NCBI RefSeq assembly: GCF_020510425.1
Contig: NZ_JAHBAH010000001.1
Span: 3,887,001 to 3,951,000 of the forward strand
Reading direction: 5' to 3'
DNA: 64,000 nucleotides
Source: Quatrionicoccus australiensis
Lineage (GTDB): Bacteria > Pseudomonadota > Gammaproteobacteria > Burkholderiales > Rhodocyclaceae
Part shown: positions 40,473 to 49,605 of the stretch, piece by piece
Numbering within the stretch: position 1 is the first letter of the stretch
How the letters are laid out: every line of letters starts with the position of its first letter
The notes under the pieces: model-generated
Told to the model about the DNA's origin: nothing
Databases searched by the model: none
Seen by the model: only the letters and a program-made list of their open reading frames with translations
Translations under genes and position numbers: made by a program

Positions 40473-41072
40473 ATGAGTGAGCGCGAAGTCGACCAGGTGC
40501 TGGTCGAGCGGGCGCAAGGCGGAGATCAGCGCGCCTTCGACCAGTTGGTGAGCAAATACCAGCGCAAGCTGGGACGTTTGCTGTCGCGTTTCATTCGCGA
40601 CCAGGCAGAGGTCGAGGATGTCTCCCAGGAAGCATTCATCAAGGCCTACCGTGCTTTGCCGTCCTTCCGTGGCGATAGTGCCTTTTACACCTGGCTCTAC
40701 CGGATCGGCATCAATACCGCCAAAAACTACCTGGTTTCGCAGGGTCGGCGGGCGCCAACCTCGACCGAGTTCGACTCCGAAGAAGCTGAAAACTTCGAGG
40801 ATGCCAGTCAATTGCGCGATATCAATACGCCGGAAAGCTTGCTGCTCTCCAAGCAGATCGGACAAACGGTCAATGCGGCGATGGATGCGCTGCCCGAAGA
40901 GTTGCGTACCGCCATCATGCTGCGTGAAATCGAAGGCATGTCCTACGAGGAGATTGCCGGCATCATGGATTGCCCGATTGGTACCGTACGTTCCCGCATT
41001 TTCCGCGCCCGCGAAGCGGTTGCCGGCAAGCTGCGTCCCTTGCTCGACATTGCGCCGGATCGACGGTGGTGA
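40473..41072 (+). CDS. rpoE: RNA polymerase sigma factor RpoE (ECF)
   Basis: A 199-residue extracytoplasmic-stress sigma factor. Region 2 holds DQAEVEDVSQEAFIKAYRAL and the TWLYRIGINTAKN segment; region 4 holds LPEELRTAIMLREIEGMSYEE and the GTVRSRIFRARE recognition helix. It closely follows the RpoE/AlgU group. The usual anti-sigma genes rseA and rseB are not next to it; rseC follows with a GTGA overlap, and then degP, a standard sigma-E target. Confidence 0.96.
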   Translation: MSEREVDQVLVERAQGGDQRAFDQLVSKYQRKLGRLLSRFIRDQAEVEDVSQEAFIKAYRALPSFRGDSAFYTWLYRIGINTAKNYLVSQGRRAPTSTEFDSEEAENFEDASQLRDINTPESLLLSKQIGQTVNAAMDALPEELRTAIMLREIEGMSYEEIAGIMDCPIGTVRSRIFRAREAVAGKLRPLLDIAPDRRW

Positions 41073-41509
41073 GCGTGGTTGAAGAGCCGGCAACCATTCG
41101 TGCCGTTGTGCGTGCACTGGATGGCGCGGATGCCATTGTCGAGGTCGCCCAAGGTGGCTGCGGGCGCTGTCACGAAGAGGGTGGTTGTGGCGGGCAGCAT
41201 CTGACGCAGATGTTCTGCAGTTCGCCGAAGACTTATCGCGCCGAGAATTCGCTTGGTGCAGCCGTTGGCGATAGCGTGACCATCGCCGTGGCGGCAGGTA
41301 GCGTCAGGCGTACGGCCAACCTGGCTTACGGCATTCCCTTGTTGGCGATTATTTTGGGTGCAGTGCTTGGTATGCAGGTGGCCGGTGATGCTGGTGCCAT
41401 GTCGGGGGCTGCGCTTGGCATGCTTGTTTCGCTGGCTTATGTTCGGTACCGCTCGCGCGAAATCAATGCCGATCCCGCCGGGCGACCGCACATCATTTCC
41501 CGTTCCTAG
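41069..41509 (+). CDS. rseC: RseC/MucC-family membrane protein
   Basis: A 146-residue inner-membrane protein. I take the GTG at 41069, which overlaps the rpoE stop (GTGA). The N-terminal cytoplasmic part has the cysteine cluster GGCGRCHEEGGCGG and a later FCS cysteine. Two transmembrane helices lie at ~78-96 and ~99-120. RseC homologues modulate sigma-E and also serve in SoxR reduction and thiamine-related redox; which role applies here is open. Confidence 0.88.
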   Translation: MSVVEEPATIRAVVRALDGADAIVEVAQGGCGRCHEEGGCGGQHLTQMFCSSPKTYRAENSLGAAVGDSVTIAVAAGSVRRTANLAYGIPLLAIILGAVLGMQVAGDAGAMSGAALGMLVSLAYVRYRSREINADPAGRPHIISRS

Positions 41510-41530
41510 TCGATCAGGAGGCAAGCGCTC

Positions 41531-42940
41531 ATGAAACGCTGGCTGGCTGTTTTCTCCCTTTGCTTTGCATGTACCACTGCTTTTGCCCAGACACGCGGCT
41601 TGCCAGATTTTACCGAGCTGGCTGAAAAGCAGGGTCCGGCTGTGGTCAATATCAGTACGACGCAGGTGCAGCGCAGTGCTGCAGGCACGCCTTTTCCGTT
41701 TGACGAGAATGATCCGGCCTTCGAGTTTTTCAAGCGTTTCATTCCCCGGCATCCCGGTGGTGGTGCGCCGCGCGAATTCGAGAACAAGTCGCTGGGTTCC
41801 GGCTTCCTGATCAGCCCGGATGGCTATGTTCTGACCAATGCCCATGTGGTCGACGGGGCTGACGAAGTGACGGTGCGTCTGACCGACAAGCGTGAATTCA
41901 AGGCAAAGATTGTCGGGGCCGACAAGCGGACCGATGTTGCGCTGATCAAGATCGAGGCTGGTAATTTGCCGGTGGTCAAACTGGCCGATCCGGCGCAATT
42001 GAAGGTCGGAGAATGGGTGGTTGCGATCGGATCACCATTCGGTTTTGACAATTCCGTGACGGCGGGCATTGTTTCCGCCAAGGGGCGCTCGCTGCCCCAG
42101 GAAAACTACGTGCCTTTCATCCAGACCGATGTGGCGATCAATCCTGGCAATTCGGGTGGGCCGCTGTTTAACATGCGTGGCGAAGTGGTCGGCATCAACT
42201 CGCAGATATACAGCCGCAGCGGCGGCTATATGGGTGTCTCGTTTGCCATTCCGATCGATGTGGCGATGGATGTCCAACAGCAGTTGCGCGCATCAGGCAA
42301 GGTCAGCCGCGGCCGCCTTGGTGTGGTCATCCAGGAAGTCAGCAAAGAGTTGGCCGATTCGCTCGGCTTGAGTAAGCCGGTTGGCGCCTTGGTTAATGCG
42401 GTGGAGAAGGGTGGGCCGGCGGAAAAGTCGGGCCTGGAGCCCGGTGATGTCATTCTCAGGTTTGATGGAAAGAATGTCGGCAATTCGGCTGACTTGCCGC
42501 GCCTGGTTGCCGCGACCCGACCCGGTACCCGTTCTGTTGTGCAGATCTGGCGCAAGGGTGCGCTGCGCGAAGTGTCGGTCACGGTCGGCGAGATTGTTGA
42601 TGACAGGCAGGCGAATGGGCGGCCGTTGCGCAATGCCAAGCCGGCCGAGCCGGCGGCTAATCGCCTTGGTCTGGTGGTCTCCGAGTTGTCCGTCGAGCAA
42701 AAGCGTGATCTCAGGCTGAATTCCGGTCTGCTGATCGAGGATGTGCGCGGTTCTGGCGGGCGGGGCGAGTTGCGTCCCGGTGATGTCATTGTTGCCGTGA
42801 TCAGCAAAGGGGCGACCACCGAGGTGAGGTCGGTGGACCAATTCAACAAGCTGCTTGCCCAGTTCGACAAGGGCAGCAATGTGACCTTGCTGATCCGGCG
42901 TGGCGAGATTCAGACCTTTGTCACCATCAAGGGTTTGTGA
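41531..42940 (+). CDS. DegP/MucD-type periplasmic serine protease
   Basis: A 469-residue HtrA protease with signal peptide (cleavage after AFAQ, ~residue 20). The triad is His105 (LTNAHVVDGAD), Asp135 (KRTDVALIK) and Ser208 (NPGNSGGPLF). Two PDZ domains follow at ~265-350 and ~375-465. It degrades or refolds misfolded envelope proteins. The position after rpoE-rseC fits the sigma-E regulon (mucD in Pseudomonas). Confidence 0.95.
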   Translation: MKRWLAVFSLCFACTTAFAQTRGLPDFTELAEKQGPAVVNISTTQVQRSAAGTPFPFDENDPAFEFFKRFIPRHPGGGAPREFENKSLGSGFLISPDGYVLTNAHVVDGADEVTVRLTDKREFKAKIVGADKRTDVALIKIEAGNLPVVKLADPAQLKVGEWVVAIGSPFGFDNSVTAGIVSAKGRSLPQENYVPFIQTDVAINPGNSGGPLFNMRGEVVGINSQIYSRSGGYMGVSFAIPIDVAMDVQQQLRASGKVSRGRLGVVIQEVSKELADSLGLSKPVGALVNAVEKGGPAEKSGLEPGDVILRFDGKNVGNSADLPRLVAATRPGTRSVVQIWRKGALREVSVTVGEIVDDRQANGRPLRNAKPAEPAANRLGLVVSELSVEQKRDLRLNSGLLIEDVRGSGGRGELRPGDVIVAVISKGATTEVRSVDQFNKLLAQFDKGSNVTLLIRRGEIQTFVTIKGL

Positions 42941-43186
42941 GTGTCTGTTGAGCTAACCCTGATTAGTCGCAGCTATTGCCATCTCTGTCACGATATGGAG
43001 GTGGCGCTCGCGCCCTTGCTGGCCGAGTTCGGCGCCGTTCTCAAGGTGGTCGATGTCGATGCCGATCCGCTGCTTGAGGCCAGGTACGATGAACTGGTGC
43101 CGGTTTTGCTGCATGCCGATACCGAGCTTTGTCATTACTTCCTGGATGAGGCCAAAACTCGTGAATATTTGGCTGGAATCCGCTAA
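42941..43186 (+). CDS. Glutaredoxin-family protein
   Basis: An 81-residue thioredoxin-fold protein with a CXXC site, SRSYCHLCHDME (Cys13 and Cys16). The start is a GTG that abuts the degP stop codon. It belongs to the short DUF836-like glutaredoxin group. It is the last gene of the rpoE transcript, followed at once by a terminator. Confidence 0.88.
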   Translation: MSVELTLISRSYCHLCHDMEVALAPLLAEFGAVLKVVDVDADPLLEARYDELVPVLLHADTELCHYFLDEAKTREYLAGIR

Positions 43187-43209
43187 AATACAGGGTCTTC
43201 TGAACAGGG

Positions 43210-43236
43210 AAGGGCGCCGGAAAAGCGCCCTTTTTT
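43210..43236 (+). terminator. Rho-independent terminator before lepA
   Basis: An 8-bp stem (AAGGGCGC / GCGCCCTT) with a 7-nt loop and six T. Only 10 bp separate the T-run from the lepA start codon, so it ends the rpoE operon and leaves almost no room for a lepA leader. Confidence 0.85.
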
Positions 43237-43246
43237 ACTAGCATCA

Positions 43247-45037
43247 ATGGATCACATCCGTAATTTCTCCATCATCGCCCACATCGACCACGGCAAGTCG
43301 ACGCTGGCTGATCGCATCATCCATCTTTGTGGTGGCCTTTCCGACCGTGAAATGGAAGCCCAGGTTCTCGACTCGATGGATATCGAGCGCGAGCGCGGCA
43401 TCACCATCAAGGCGCAGACTGCCTCGCTGAGCTACAAGGCGCGCGATGGCAAGGTCTATAACCTGAACCTGATCGATACGCCGGGACACGTCGACTTCTC
43501 CTACGAGGTTTCGCGTTCGCTGTCGGCCTGTGAAGGTGCGCTGCTGGTGGTTGACGCTTCGCAAGGCGTCGAGGCACAGACCGTGGCCAATTGCTACACG
43601 GCGCTCGATCTTGATGTCGAGGTCGTGCCGGTGCTCAACAAGATCGACCTGCCGTCGGCTGATCCGGACAATGCCCGCCAGGAAATCGAGGACGTGATCG
43701 GTATCGATGCGACCGACGCCGTGCTCGCTTCGGCGAAGACCGGTCTCGGTGTCGAGGATATCCTCGAAGCCGTAGTGGCCCGCATTCCGGCGCCGAAGGG
43801 CGATGCAAGCGCACCGCTCAAGGCCCTGATCATCGACTCCTGGTTCGACAACTACGTGGGCGTGGTCATGCTGGTGCGCGTCGTCGATGGCGTGATGCGT
43901 CCGAAGGACAAGCTGTTTTTCATGGCGACCGGTGCGCAGCAGTTGTGCGAGCAGGTTGGTGTGTTTTCGCCGAAGTCGGTGTCGCGCAGCGAGTTGCGCG
44001 CCGGCGAGGTAGGCTTTGTCATCTCCGGCATCAAGGAGCTGAAAGCAGCCAAGGTTGGTGACACGATCACCACCATGGATCGCAAGGCGGCAGCACCGTT
44101 GCCCGGCTTCAAGGAAATCAAGCCGCAGGTGTTTGCCGGTCTGTATCCGGTCGAGTCCAATCAATACGACTCGCTACGCGAATCGCTGGAAAAACTGAAG
44201 CTCAACGATGCGTCGCTGCAATACGAGCCGGAAGTTTCGCAGGCGCTTGGCTTCGGCTTCCGCTGCGGCTTCCTTGGTTTGCTGCACATGGAAATCGTGC
44301 AGGAGCGTCTGGAGCGCGAGTTTGACCAGGATCTGATCACGACCGCACCGACCGTGGTTTATGAAGTCGTCAACCGCGACGGCAGTGTCATCCAGATCGA
44401 AAACCCGGCCAAGTTGCCCGATGTCAGCAAGATCGAGGAAGTGCGCGAGCCGATTATCACGGCCACGATTTTCGTGCCGCAGGATTACCTCGGCAACGTC
44501 ATCACGCTGTGCAACCAGAAGCGCGGCAATCAGGTCGACATGCATTACCACGGTCGTCAGGTGAAGCTGGTTTATGAAATGCCGATGGCCGAAGTGGTCA
44601 TGGATTTCTTCGACAAGCTGAAGTCCTGCTCCAAGGGTTACGCCTCGCTCGATTACGACTTCAAGGAGTATCGCCCGGCCGATGTGGTCAAGCTCGATAT
44701 CCTGATCAATAGCGAAAAGGTTGATGCCCTGTCGCTGATCGTGCACCGCTCCAACGCCCAGTATCGCGGCCGCGAGCTGGCAAGCAAGATGCGCGAACTG
44801 ATTCCCCGTCAGATGTACGACGTGGCGATCCAGGCTGCCATCGGTTCACACATCATTTCGCGCGAAAACGTCAAGGCGATGCGCAAGGACGTGCTGGCCA
44901 AGTGTTATGGCGGCGACATCAGCCGCAAGAAGAAGCTGCTGGAAAAGCAGAAGGCCGGCAAAAAGCGCATGAAGCAGGTTGGTAGTGTGGAAATCCCGCA
45001 GGAAGCCTTCCTGGCCGTGTTGCGCGTCGATAACTAA
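43247..45037 (+). CDS. lepA: Elongation factor 4 (LepA)
   Basis: A 596-residue ribosomal GTPase that back-translocates or aids initiation and 30S biogenesis. G1 is [13 protein letters not shown] (residues 9-21), then [13 protein letters not shown] and NKID. The C-terminal domain with the basic [16 protein letters not shown] stretch is LepA-specific. It pairs with lepB downstream as in most Proteobacteria. No ribosome-binding site is obvious because a terminator hairpin ends 10 bp upstream. Confidence 0.97.
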   Translation: MDHIRNFSIIAHIDHGKSTLADRIIHLCGGLSDREMEAQVLDSMDIERERGITIKAQTASLSYKARDGKVYNLNLIDTPGHVDFSYEVSRSLSACEGALLVVDASQGVEAQTVANCYTALDLDVEVVPVLNKIDLPSADPDNARQEIEDVIGIDATDAVLASAKTGLGVEDILEAVVARIPAPKGDASAPLKALIIDSWFDNYVGVVMLVRVVDGVMRPKDKLFFMATGAQQLCEQVGVFSPKSVSRSELRAGEVGFVISGIKELKAAKVGDTITTMDRKAAAPLPGFKEIKPQVFAGLYPVESNQYDSLRESLEKLKLNDASLQYEPEVSQALGFGFRCGFLGLLHMEIVQERLEREFDQDLITTAPTVVYEVVNRDGSVIQIENPAKLPDVSKIEEVREPIITATIFVPQDYLGNVITLCNQKRGNQVDMHYHGRQVKLVYEMPMAEVVMDFFDKLKSCSKGYASLDYDFKEYRPADVVKLDILINSEKVDALSLIVHRSNAQYRGRELASKMRELIPRQMYDVAIQAAIGSHIISRENVKAMRKDVLAKCYGGDISRKKKLLEKQKAGKKRMKQVGSVEIPQEAFLAVLRVDN

Positions 45038-45048
45038 GAAACCGAACG

Positions 45049-45837
45049 ATGAACTTTCCCCTGATCCTTTTCATTCTGCTCCTCGTCACCGGTGCGCTCT
45101 ATGCGGTCGACGTGCTGAAATTCCGGAAATTGCGTGCAAAAAATGCGCCGGAGCCGCTCTGGGTGGAGTGGGGCGCCGGTTTCTTCCCGGTCATCCTGCT
45201 CGTATTCGTGCTCCGTTCCTTCCTCTTCGAGCCGTTCAAGATTCCGTCCGGTTCGATGATTCCGACTTTGCTGGTCGGCGATTACATTCTGGTCAACAAG
45301 TTCGCCTACGGCATCAGGCTGCCGGTGATCAACAAGAAGATCATCAGCATCAACGATCCGCAGCGCGGCGACGTCATGGTCTTTCGTTATCCGGAAGATC
45401 CCTCGCTCGACTACATCAAGCGTGTGGTTGGTGTGCCCGGTGATACCGTGGCTTACCAGAACAAGCGCCTGACGATCAATGGCCTGGCGGTCGACATGAA
45501 AAAAATCGAGGATTTCGAACATCGCGACCGAATGTACTTCTCCGAGCAATATCAAGCCAATATGGGTGGTGTTGAACATCGTGTGCTTAACGATGCCGAT
45601 GCGCCGGCTTTCATTGCCGATGCGGCACGTTTTCCGCAGCGTGAAAATTGCACTTACAATGCCGCTGGCGTAATTTGCAAGGTGCCGGCCGGCCATTACT
45701 TCATGATGGGCGATAATCGCGACAACAGCCGGGATAGTCGGGCCTGGGGTTTTGTGCCGGAAGAGAATATCGTCGGCAAGGCTTTCTTCATCTGGTTGAA
45801 TCTCAGCGATCTGAGCCGGATCGGCTCGTTCAGATAA
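45049..45837 (+). CDS. lepB: Signal peptidase I
   Basis: A 262-residue membrane peptidase that cleaves signal peptides. Two N-terminal helices (~2-20 and ~44-62) precede the active serine in PSGSMIPTLL (~residue 69) and the lysine in DYIKRVVGVPGD (~125). The MGDNRDNSRDSR box is present. It follows lepA by 11 bp. Confidence 0.97.
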   Translation: MNFPLILFILLLVTGALYAVDVLKFRKLRAKNAPEPLWVEWGAGFFPVILLVFVLRSFLFEPFKIPSGSMIPTLLVGDYILVNKFAYGIRLPVINKKIISINDPQRGDVMVFRYPEDPSLDYIKRVVGVPGDTVAYQNKRLTINGLAVDMKKIEDFEHRDRMYFSEQYQANMGGVEHRVLNDADAPAFIADAARFPQRENCTYNAAGVICKVPAGHYFMMGDNRDNSRDSRAWGFVPEENIVGKAFFIWLNLSDLSRIGSFR

Positions 45838-45847
45838 GGGACTGAAA

Positions 45848-46198
45848 ATGAAATATCAACGTGGTGTAGCCCTTTCCGGGCTGATTTTCTGGAGCGTTGT
45901 GCTGGTGCTGGTGCTTGTTCTAGGTATGAAAGTGACGCCGACCGTCATTGAATACGTCAAGATTCTGAAGGACAGCAAGGCCGTTGTTGCCAAAATGGGG
46001 CCTGACTCGACTGTGGCTGATGTGCGTGCTTCTTTTGACCGTTTTGCTGAAATCGATTATCTCGACTTCAAGGGTAATCAACTTGATGTCTCCAAGGATG
46101 CTGGCAAGATCGTCATCGAATTTGCCTATGAAAAACGTATTCACCTGTTCTGGAATGTCAGCCTTTTGATTGAATACAAAGGGTCGACCGCTGAGTAA
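45848..46198 (+). CDS. DUF4845-like single-pass membrane protein
   Basis: A 116-residue protein with a pilin-like N-terminus: a short basic start, then a hydrophobic helix at ~8-28, then a soluble domain. The size, the SGLIFWS segment and the place between lepB and rnc fit the DUF4845 family, of unknown function. Twelve bases follow lepB and six precede rnc. Confidence 0.8.
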   Translation: MKYQRGVALSGLIFWSVVLVLVLVLGMKVTPTVIEYVKILKDSKAVVAKMGPDSTVADVRASFDRFAEIDYLDFKGNQLDVSKDAGKIVIEFAYEKRIHLFWNVSLLIEYKGSTAE

Positions 46199-46204
46199 TC
46201 GGGG

Positions 46205-46873
46205 ATGAGTGCACAGGCTCTTGCCCAAAAACTTGGTCACAACTTTGCCGACGCCGCGCTGCTCAAGACAGCGTTGACGCATCGCAGCTTTGGTTCGCCG
46301 AACAATGAGCGCCTCGAGTTTCTCGGTGATGGCGCGCTCAATTTCGTTGTTGCCTCCGCGCTCTACAAGCGCTTTGCCGATTTGCCCGAGGGCGACCTGT
46401 CGCGTCTGCGGGCCAATCTCGTGCGCCAGGACACCTTGCATCGCCTGGCGCTCGAACTCGGGGTCGGCGATTGTCTGCGGCTCGGCGAGGGCGAACTGAA
46501 AAGCGGCGGCAGCCAGCGTCCTTCCATCCTGGCCGATGCCCTGGAAGCCTTGTTCGGCGCGATTTATCTCGATGCCGGCTTCGTGGCGGTGCAGGCGGTG
46601 ATTGCGCGCCTCTATCTGCCCTTGTTCGATGAACTACGGCCGGGGCAAGCGCAGAAGGATGCCAAGACGCGTCTGCAGGAATGGTTGCAGGGCAAGAAAA
46701 AGCCGCTGCCGCGCTACCAGATGCTGGAAACCACCGGCGCTGCCCATGAGCAGCGCTTCGAAGTGGCCTGTGAAATAGATAATCCGCCCTTGCGCACCAT
46801 CGGTCACGGCAGCAGTCGCCGCATCGCTGAGCAGGTTGCCGCCGATAACGCACTGAAAGCACTCAAGGCATGA
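46205..46873 (+). CDS. rnc: Ribonuclease III
   Basis: Double-strand-specific RNase for rRNA processing, 222 residues. The catalytic signature is NERLEFLGDGALNFV (residues ~37-51), with glycine where serine is usual after the aspartate, and the second acidic site is in DALEALFGAIYLDAG (~114). The dsRNA-binding domain fills the C-terminal ~70 residues. It overlaps era by four bases (ATGA). Confidence 0.96.
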   Translation: MSAQALAQKLGHNFADAALLKTALTHRSFGSPNNERLEFLGDGALNFVVASALYKRFADLPEGDLSRLRANLVRQDTLHRLALELGVGDCLRLGEGELKSGGSQRPSILADALEALFGAIYLDAGFVAVQAVIARLYLPLFDELRPGQAQKDAKTRLQEWLQGKKKPLPRYQMLETTGAAHEQRFEVACEIDNPPLRTIGHGSSRRIAEQVAADNALKALKA

Positions 46874-47754
46874 AAACATACCGTTCCGGTTATATCGCCA
46901 TCGTTGGTCGTCCCAACGTCGGCAAGTCCACCCTGCTCAACCGTCTGGTCGGCGAAAAGATCAGTATCGTCTCGCGCAAGGCGCAGACAACTCGGCATCG
47001 CGTTACCGGCATCGTCACCACCGACGATTCGCAGTTCGTTTTCGTCGATACGCCGGGCTTTCAGACCAAGTTCTCGAATGCCCTGAACCGCACGATGAAC
47101 CGTGGCGTTACGCAGACCCTGGCCGACGTCGATCTGGTGCTCTTTGTCATCGAAGCCGGGCATTTCGATGCCAAGGACAAGGCGGTCATCAAGCTGCTGC
47201 CGAAGGATAGGCCGGTCATTCTGGTCATCAACAAGACCGACCAGATCAAGGACCGGATGGCGCTATTCCCGTTCGTCGCCGAAGCCTCGGCTGCTTACGA
47301 TTTTGCTGCCGTGGTGCCGATCAGTGCCGCCAAAGGGCGCCAGACCGAAGACTTGCTGGCGGCCGCGCGCAAGTATCTGCCGAACGAAGGCCTGATGTTC
47401 CCGGAAGACGACCTGACCGACAAGAGCGAACGTTTCCTTGCTTCGGAATACATCCGCGAAAAGGTCTTCCGTCTGCTCGGCGACGAGTTGCCTTATGCGA
47501 CCGCAGTTGAAATCGAAAAATACGAGATGGAAGGCAACCTGCGCCGCATCTTTGCTGCCATCGTCGTCGACCGCGAGGGGCACAAGGCCATCGTCATCGG
47601 CAAGGGCGGCGACTCGCTCAAGCGCATCGCCAGCGAAGCCCGCCAGGACATGGAGCGCCTGTTTGGCGGCAAGGTCTATCTGGAGATCTGGGTCAAGGTC
47701 AAATCCGGCTGGAACGATGACGAACGCCTGCTGAAGAGTCTCGGTTACGAATGA
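46870..47754 (+). CDS. era: GTPase Era
   Basis: A 294-residue GTPase for 16S rRNA maturation and 30S assembly. G1 is GRPNVGKSTLLN (~12-23), G3 DTPGF, G4 NKTDQ. The C-terminal KH domain has AIVIGKGGDSLKRI. rnc-era-recO is the classical order, and the genes here overlap by four bases each. Confidence 0.97.
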   Translation: MKTYRSGYIAIVGRPNVGKSTLLNRLVGEKISIVSRKAQTTRHRVTGIVTTDDSQFVFVDTPGFQTKFSNALNRTMNRGVTQTLADVDLVLFVIEAGHFDAKDKAVIKLLPKDRPVILVINKTDQIKDRMALFPFVAEASAAYDFAAVVPISAAKGRQTEDLLAAARKYLPNEGLMFPEDDLTDKSERFLASEYIREKVFRLLGDELPYATAVEIEKYEMEGNLRRIFAAIVVDREGHKAIVIGKGGDSLKRIASEARQDMERLFGGKVYLEIWVKVKSGWNDDERLLKSLGYE

Positions 47755-48479
47755 ACCCGCGCAGCAAGGTCGACGCCCAGCCGGCTTTCGTTTTGCACAC
47801 CATCCCGTTCCGGGAAACCAGTCTCATCGTTGAAGTCTTTTCCCGCGATTTCGGCCGCATGTCTTTGCTGGCGCGCGGCGCGCGCAGGCCGCGCGCCGCG
47901 ATCCGCGGCCTGCTGATGGCCTTCCAGCCGATCGAGGTGGGCTGGGCCGGCAAGGGCGAAGTGCTGACCCTGATGAAAGCCGAATGGCAAGGCGGTCTGC
48001 CGCTGCTCTCCGGCGAAGCCCTGTTCTGCGGCTATTACCTCAATGAATTGCTGATGCACCTGCTGCCGCGCGAGGATGCGCATGAGCACCTGTTCGAACG
48101 CTACGCGGACATGCTCGCCCGGCTTGCGGCCGATCCCGCCGGCAAGGGGCGCGAGGCTGATCTGCGCAGCTTCGAAAAGGCGCTGCTGCAGGAACTCGGC
48201 TACGGCCTGACCCTGGAGCACGACAGCTCGGGTCAGCACATCGTGCCGGAAGGCATTTACACTTACCGCATGGAGCAGGGGCCGGTACGCGTCGAGCATG
48301 CCGAAGCGGCCGCCCAGACTGTCAGCGGGCAGACCCTGCTCGACCTGGCGGCCGAGGATTTTTCCGATCCGCGTTCGCGCAGCGAGGCCAAGGCCCTGAT
48401 GCGCACCCTGATGGCCTATTACCTGGCTGGTGTCGAACTGGAAACACGCAAGATATTCAAGGAGTTGCAGGAATTATGA
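47751..48479 (+). CDS. recO: DNA repair protein RecO
   Basis: RecFOR-pathway protein that loads RecA on SSB-coated DNA, 242 residues. The N-terminal OB-fold region ([20 protein letters not shown], then [12 protein letters not shown]) is typical; the helical C-terminal part lacks zinc cysteines, as in many Proteobacteria. It overlaps era and pdxJ by four bases each. Confidence 0.95.
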   Translation: MNPRSKVDAQPAFVLHTIPFRETSLIVEVFSRDFGRMSLLARGARRPRAAIRGLLMAFQPIEVGWAGKGEVLTLMKAEWQGGLPLLSGEALFCGYYLNELLMHLLPREDAHEHLFERYADMLARLAADPAGKGREADLRSFEKALLQELGYGLTLEHDSSGQHIVPEGIYTYRMEQGPVRVEHAEAAAQTVSGQTLLDLAAEDFSDPRSRSEAKALMRTLMAYYLAGVELETRKIFKELQEL

Positions 48480-49231
48480 TCGAGCTTGGCGTCAATATCG
48501 ACCACATTGCCACCCTGCGCCAGGCGCGCATGACCTACGAACCCGATCCTGTCTGGGGCGCCGTCGAGGCGCATCTGGGCGGTGCTGACGGCATCACCGT
48601 GCATCTGCGCGAAGACCGCCGCCACATCCAGGATGCCGACGTGCGGCGCCTGCGCGAGCTGACCCAGGTCAAGCTCAATCTCGAGATGGCGGCGACCGAC
48701 GAAATGGTCGGCATTGCCTGTGCCCTCAAGCCGGAAATGGCGATGCTGGTGCCGGAAGGTCGGCACGAGGTGACCACCGAAGGCGGTCTCGACGTACTGG
48801 CGCAGGAAGCTCGCCTCAAGGACGTGATCAGTCGTCTGGCCGATGCCGGCATCGTGACCAGCGTCTTCATCGATGCCGAGATCCCGCAGATCGAAGCGGC
48901 AGCCCGCATCGGCGCCAGCGTCTGCGAAATCCACACCGGGCCGTATGCGCACGCTTTCCACGCGCGCGGCCGCGACGCCGAGGCACCGGCCGTGCTCGCC
49001 GAACTCGCCAAGATTCGCGCCGCCGGCGAGGCGATCCGCGGGCTGGGCATGCGCTTCAACGCCGGGCATGCGCTCAACTATTACAACGTGCAGCCGGTCG
49101 CGCGCCTGGCCGGCGTGCGCGAACTGCACATCGGCCACGCCATCGTCAGCCGCTCGGTCTTCGTCGGCCTGCGCGAAGCGGTGCGTGAAATGAAGCAGCT
49201 GATGCGCGAAGCGGCCGGGCGGGGCGAATGA
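48476..49231 (+). CDS. pdxJ: Pyridoxine 5'-phosphate synthase
   Basis: TIM-barrel enzyme of the DXP-dependent vitamin B6 pathway, 251 residues. The family motifs are [15 protein letters not shown] at the N-terminus, [16 protein letters not shown] (~residue 40) and [16 protein letters not shown] near 195. recO-pdxJ-acpS is a conserved order. Start and stop overlap the neighbours (ATGA). Confidence 0.97.
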   Translation: MIELGVNIDHIATLRQARMTYEPDPVWGAVEAHLGGADGITVHLREDRRHIQDADVRRLRELTQVKLNLEMAATDEMVGIACALKPEMAMLVPEGRHEVTTEGGLDVLAQEARLKDVISRLADAGIVTSVFIDAEIPQIEAAARIGASVCEIHTGPYAHAFHARGRDAEAPAVLAELAKIRAAGEAIRGLGMRFNAGHALNYYNVQPVARLAGVRELHIGHAIVSRSVFVGLREAVREMKQLMREAAGRGE

Positions 49232-49605
49232 TATTCGGCATCGGCACCGACATCGCCGCGGTGGCCCGCCTGCGCGGCATGTGGGAACGCCATGGCGAAC
49301 GGGCGCTGGAAAAGCTGCTGGCGCCGCAAGAGCTTGACGATTTCGCGCGTGCCGCCGACAAGGGGCGTTTCCTGGCCAAGCGCTTTGCTGCCAAGGAAGC
49401 CTTCGGCAAGGCGCTCGGCACCGGCATCAGTCCGCCGGCCGTATTGCCGGCGATCGCGGTCGGACACGACGAACTCGGCAAGCCGTCCCTGCTGTTTACC
49501 GGTCAACTCGCCGAAATGATGCAAAACCGCGGCCTGAAGGCCCATCTCTCGATCAGCGACGAAGCCGAGTACGCCGTCGCCTACGTCATTCTGGAGCACG
49601 CATGA
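49228..49605 (+). CDS. acpS: Holo-ACP synthase
   Basis: Transfers phosphopantetheine to the ACP encoded at 36746-36982. The 125-residue chain has [12 protein letters not shown] with the metal-binding aspartate and the [19 protein letters not shown] motif (~50-68). It overlaps pdxJ and nagZ by four bases each. Confidence 0.96.
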   Translation: MIFGIGTDIAAVARLRGMWERHGERALEKLLAPQELDDFARAADKGRFLAKRFAAKEAFGKALGTGISPPAVLPAIAVGHDELGKPSLLFTGQLAEMMQNRGLKAHLSISDEAEYAVAYVILEHA

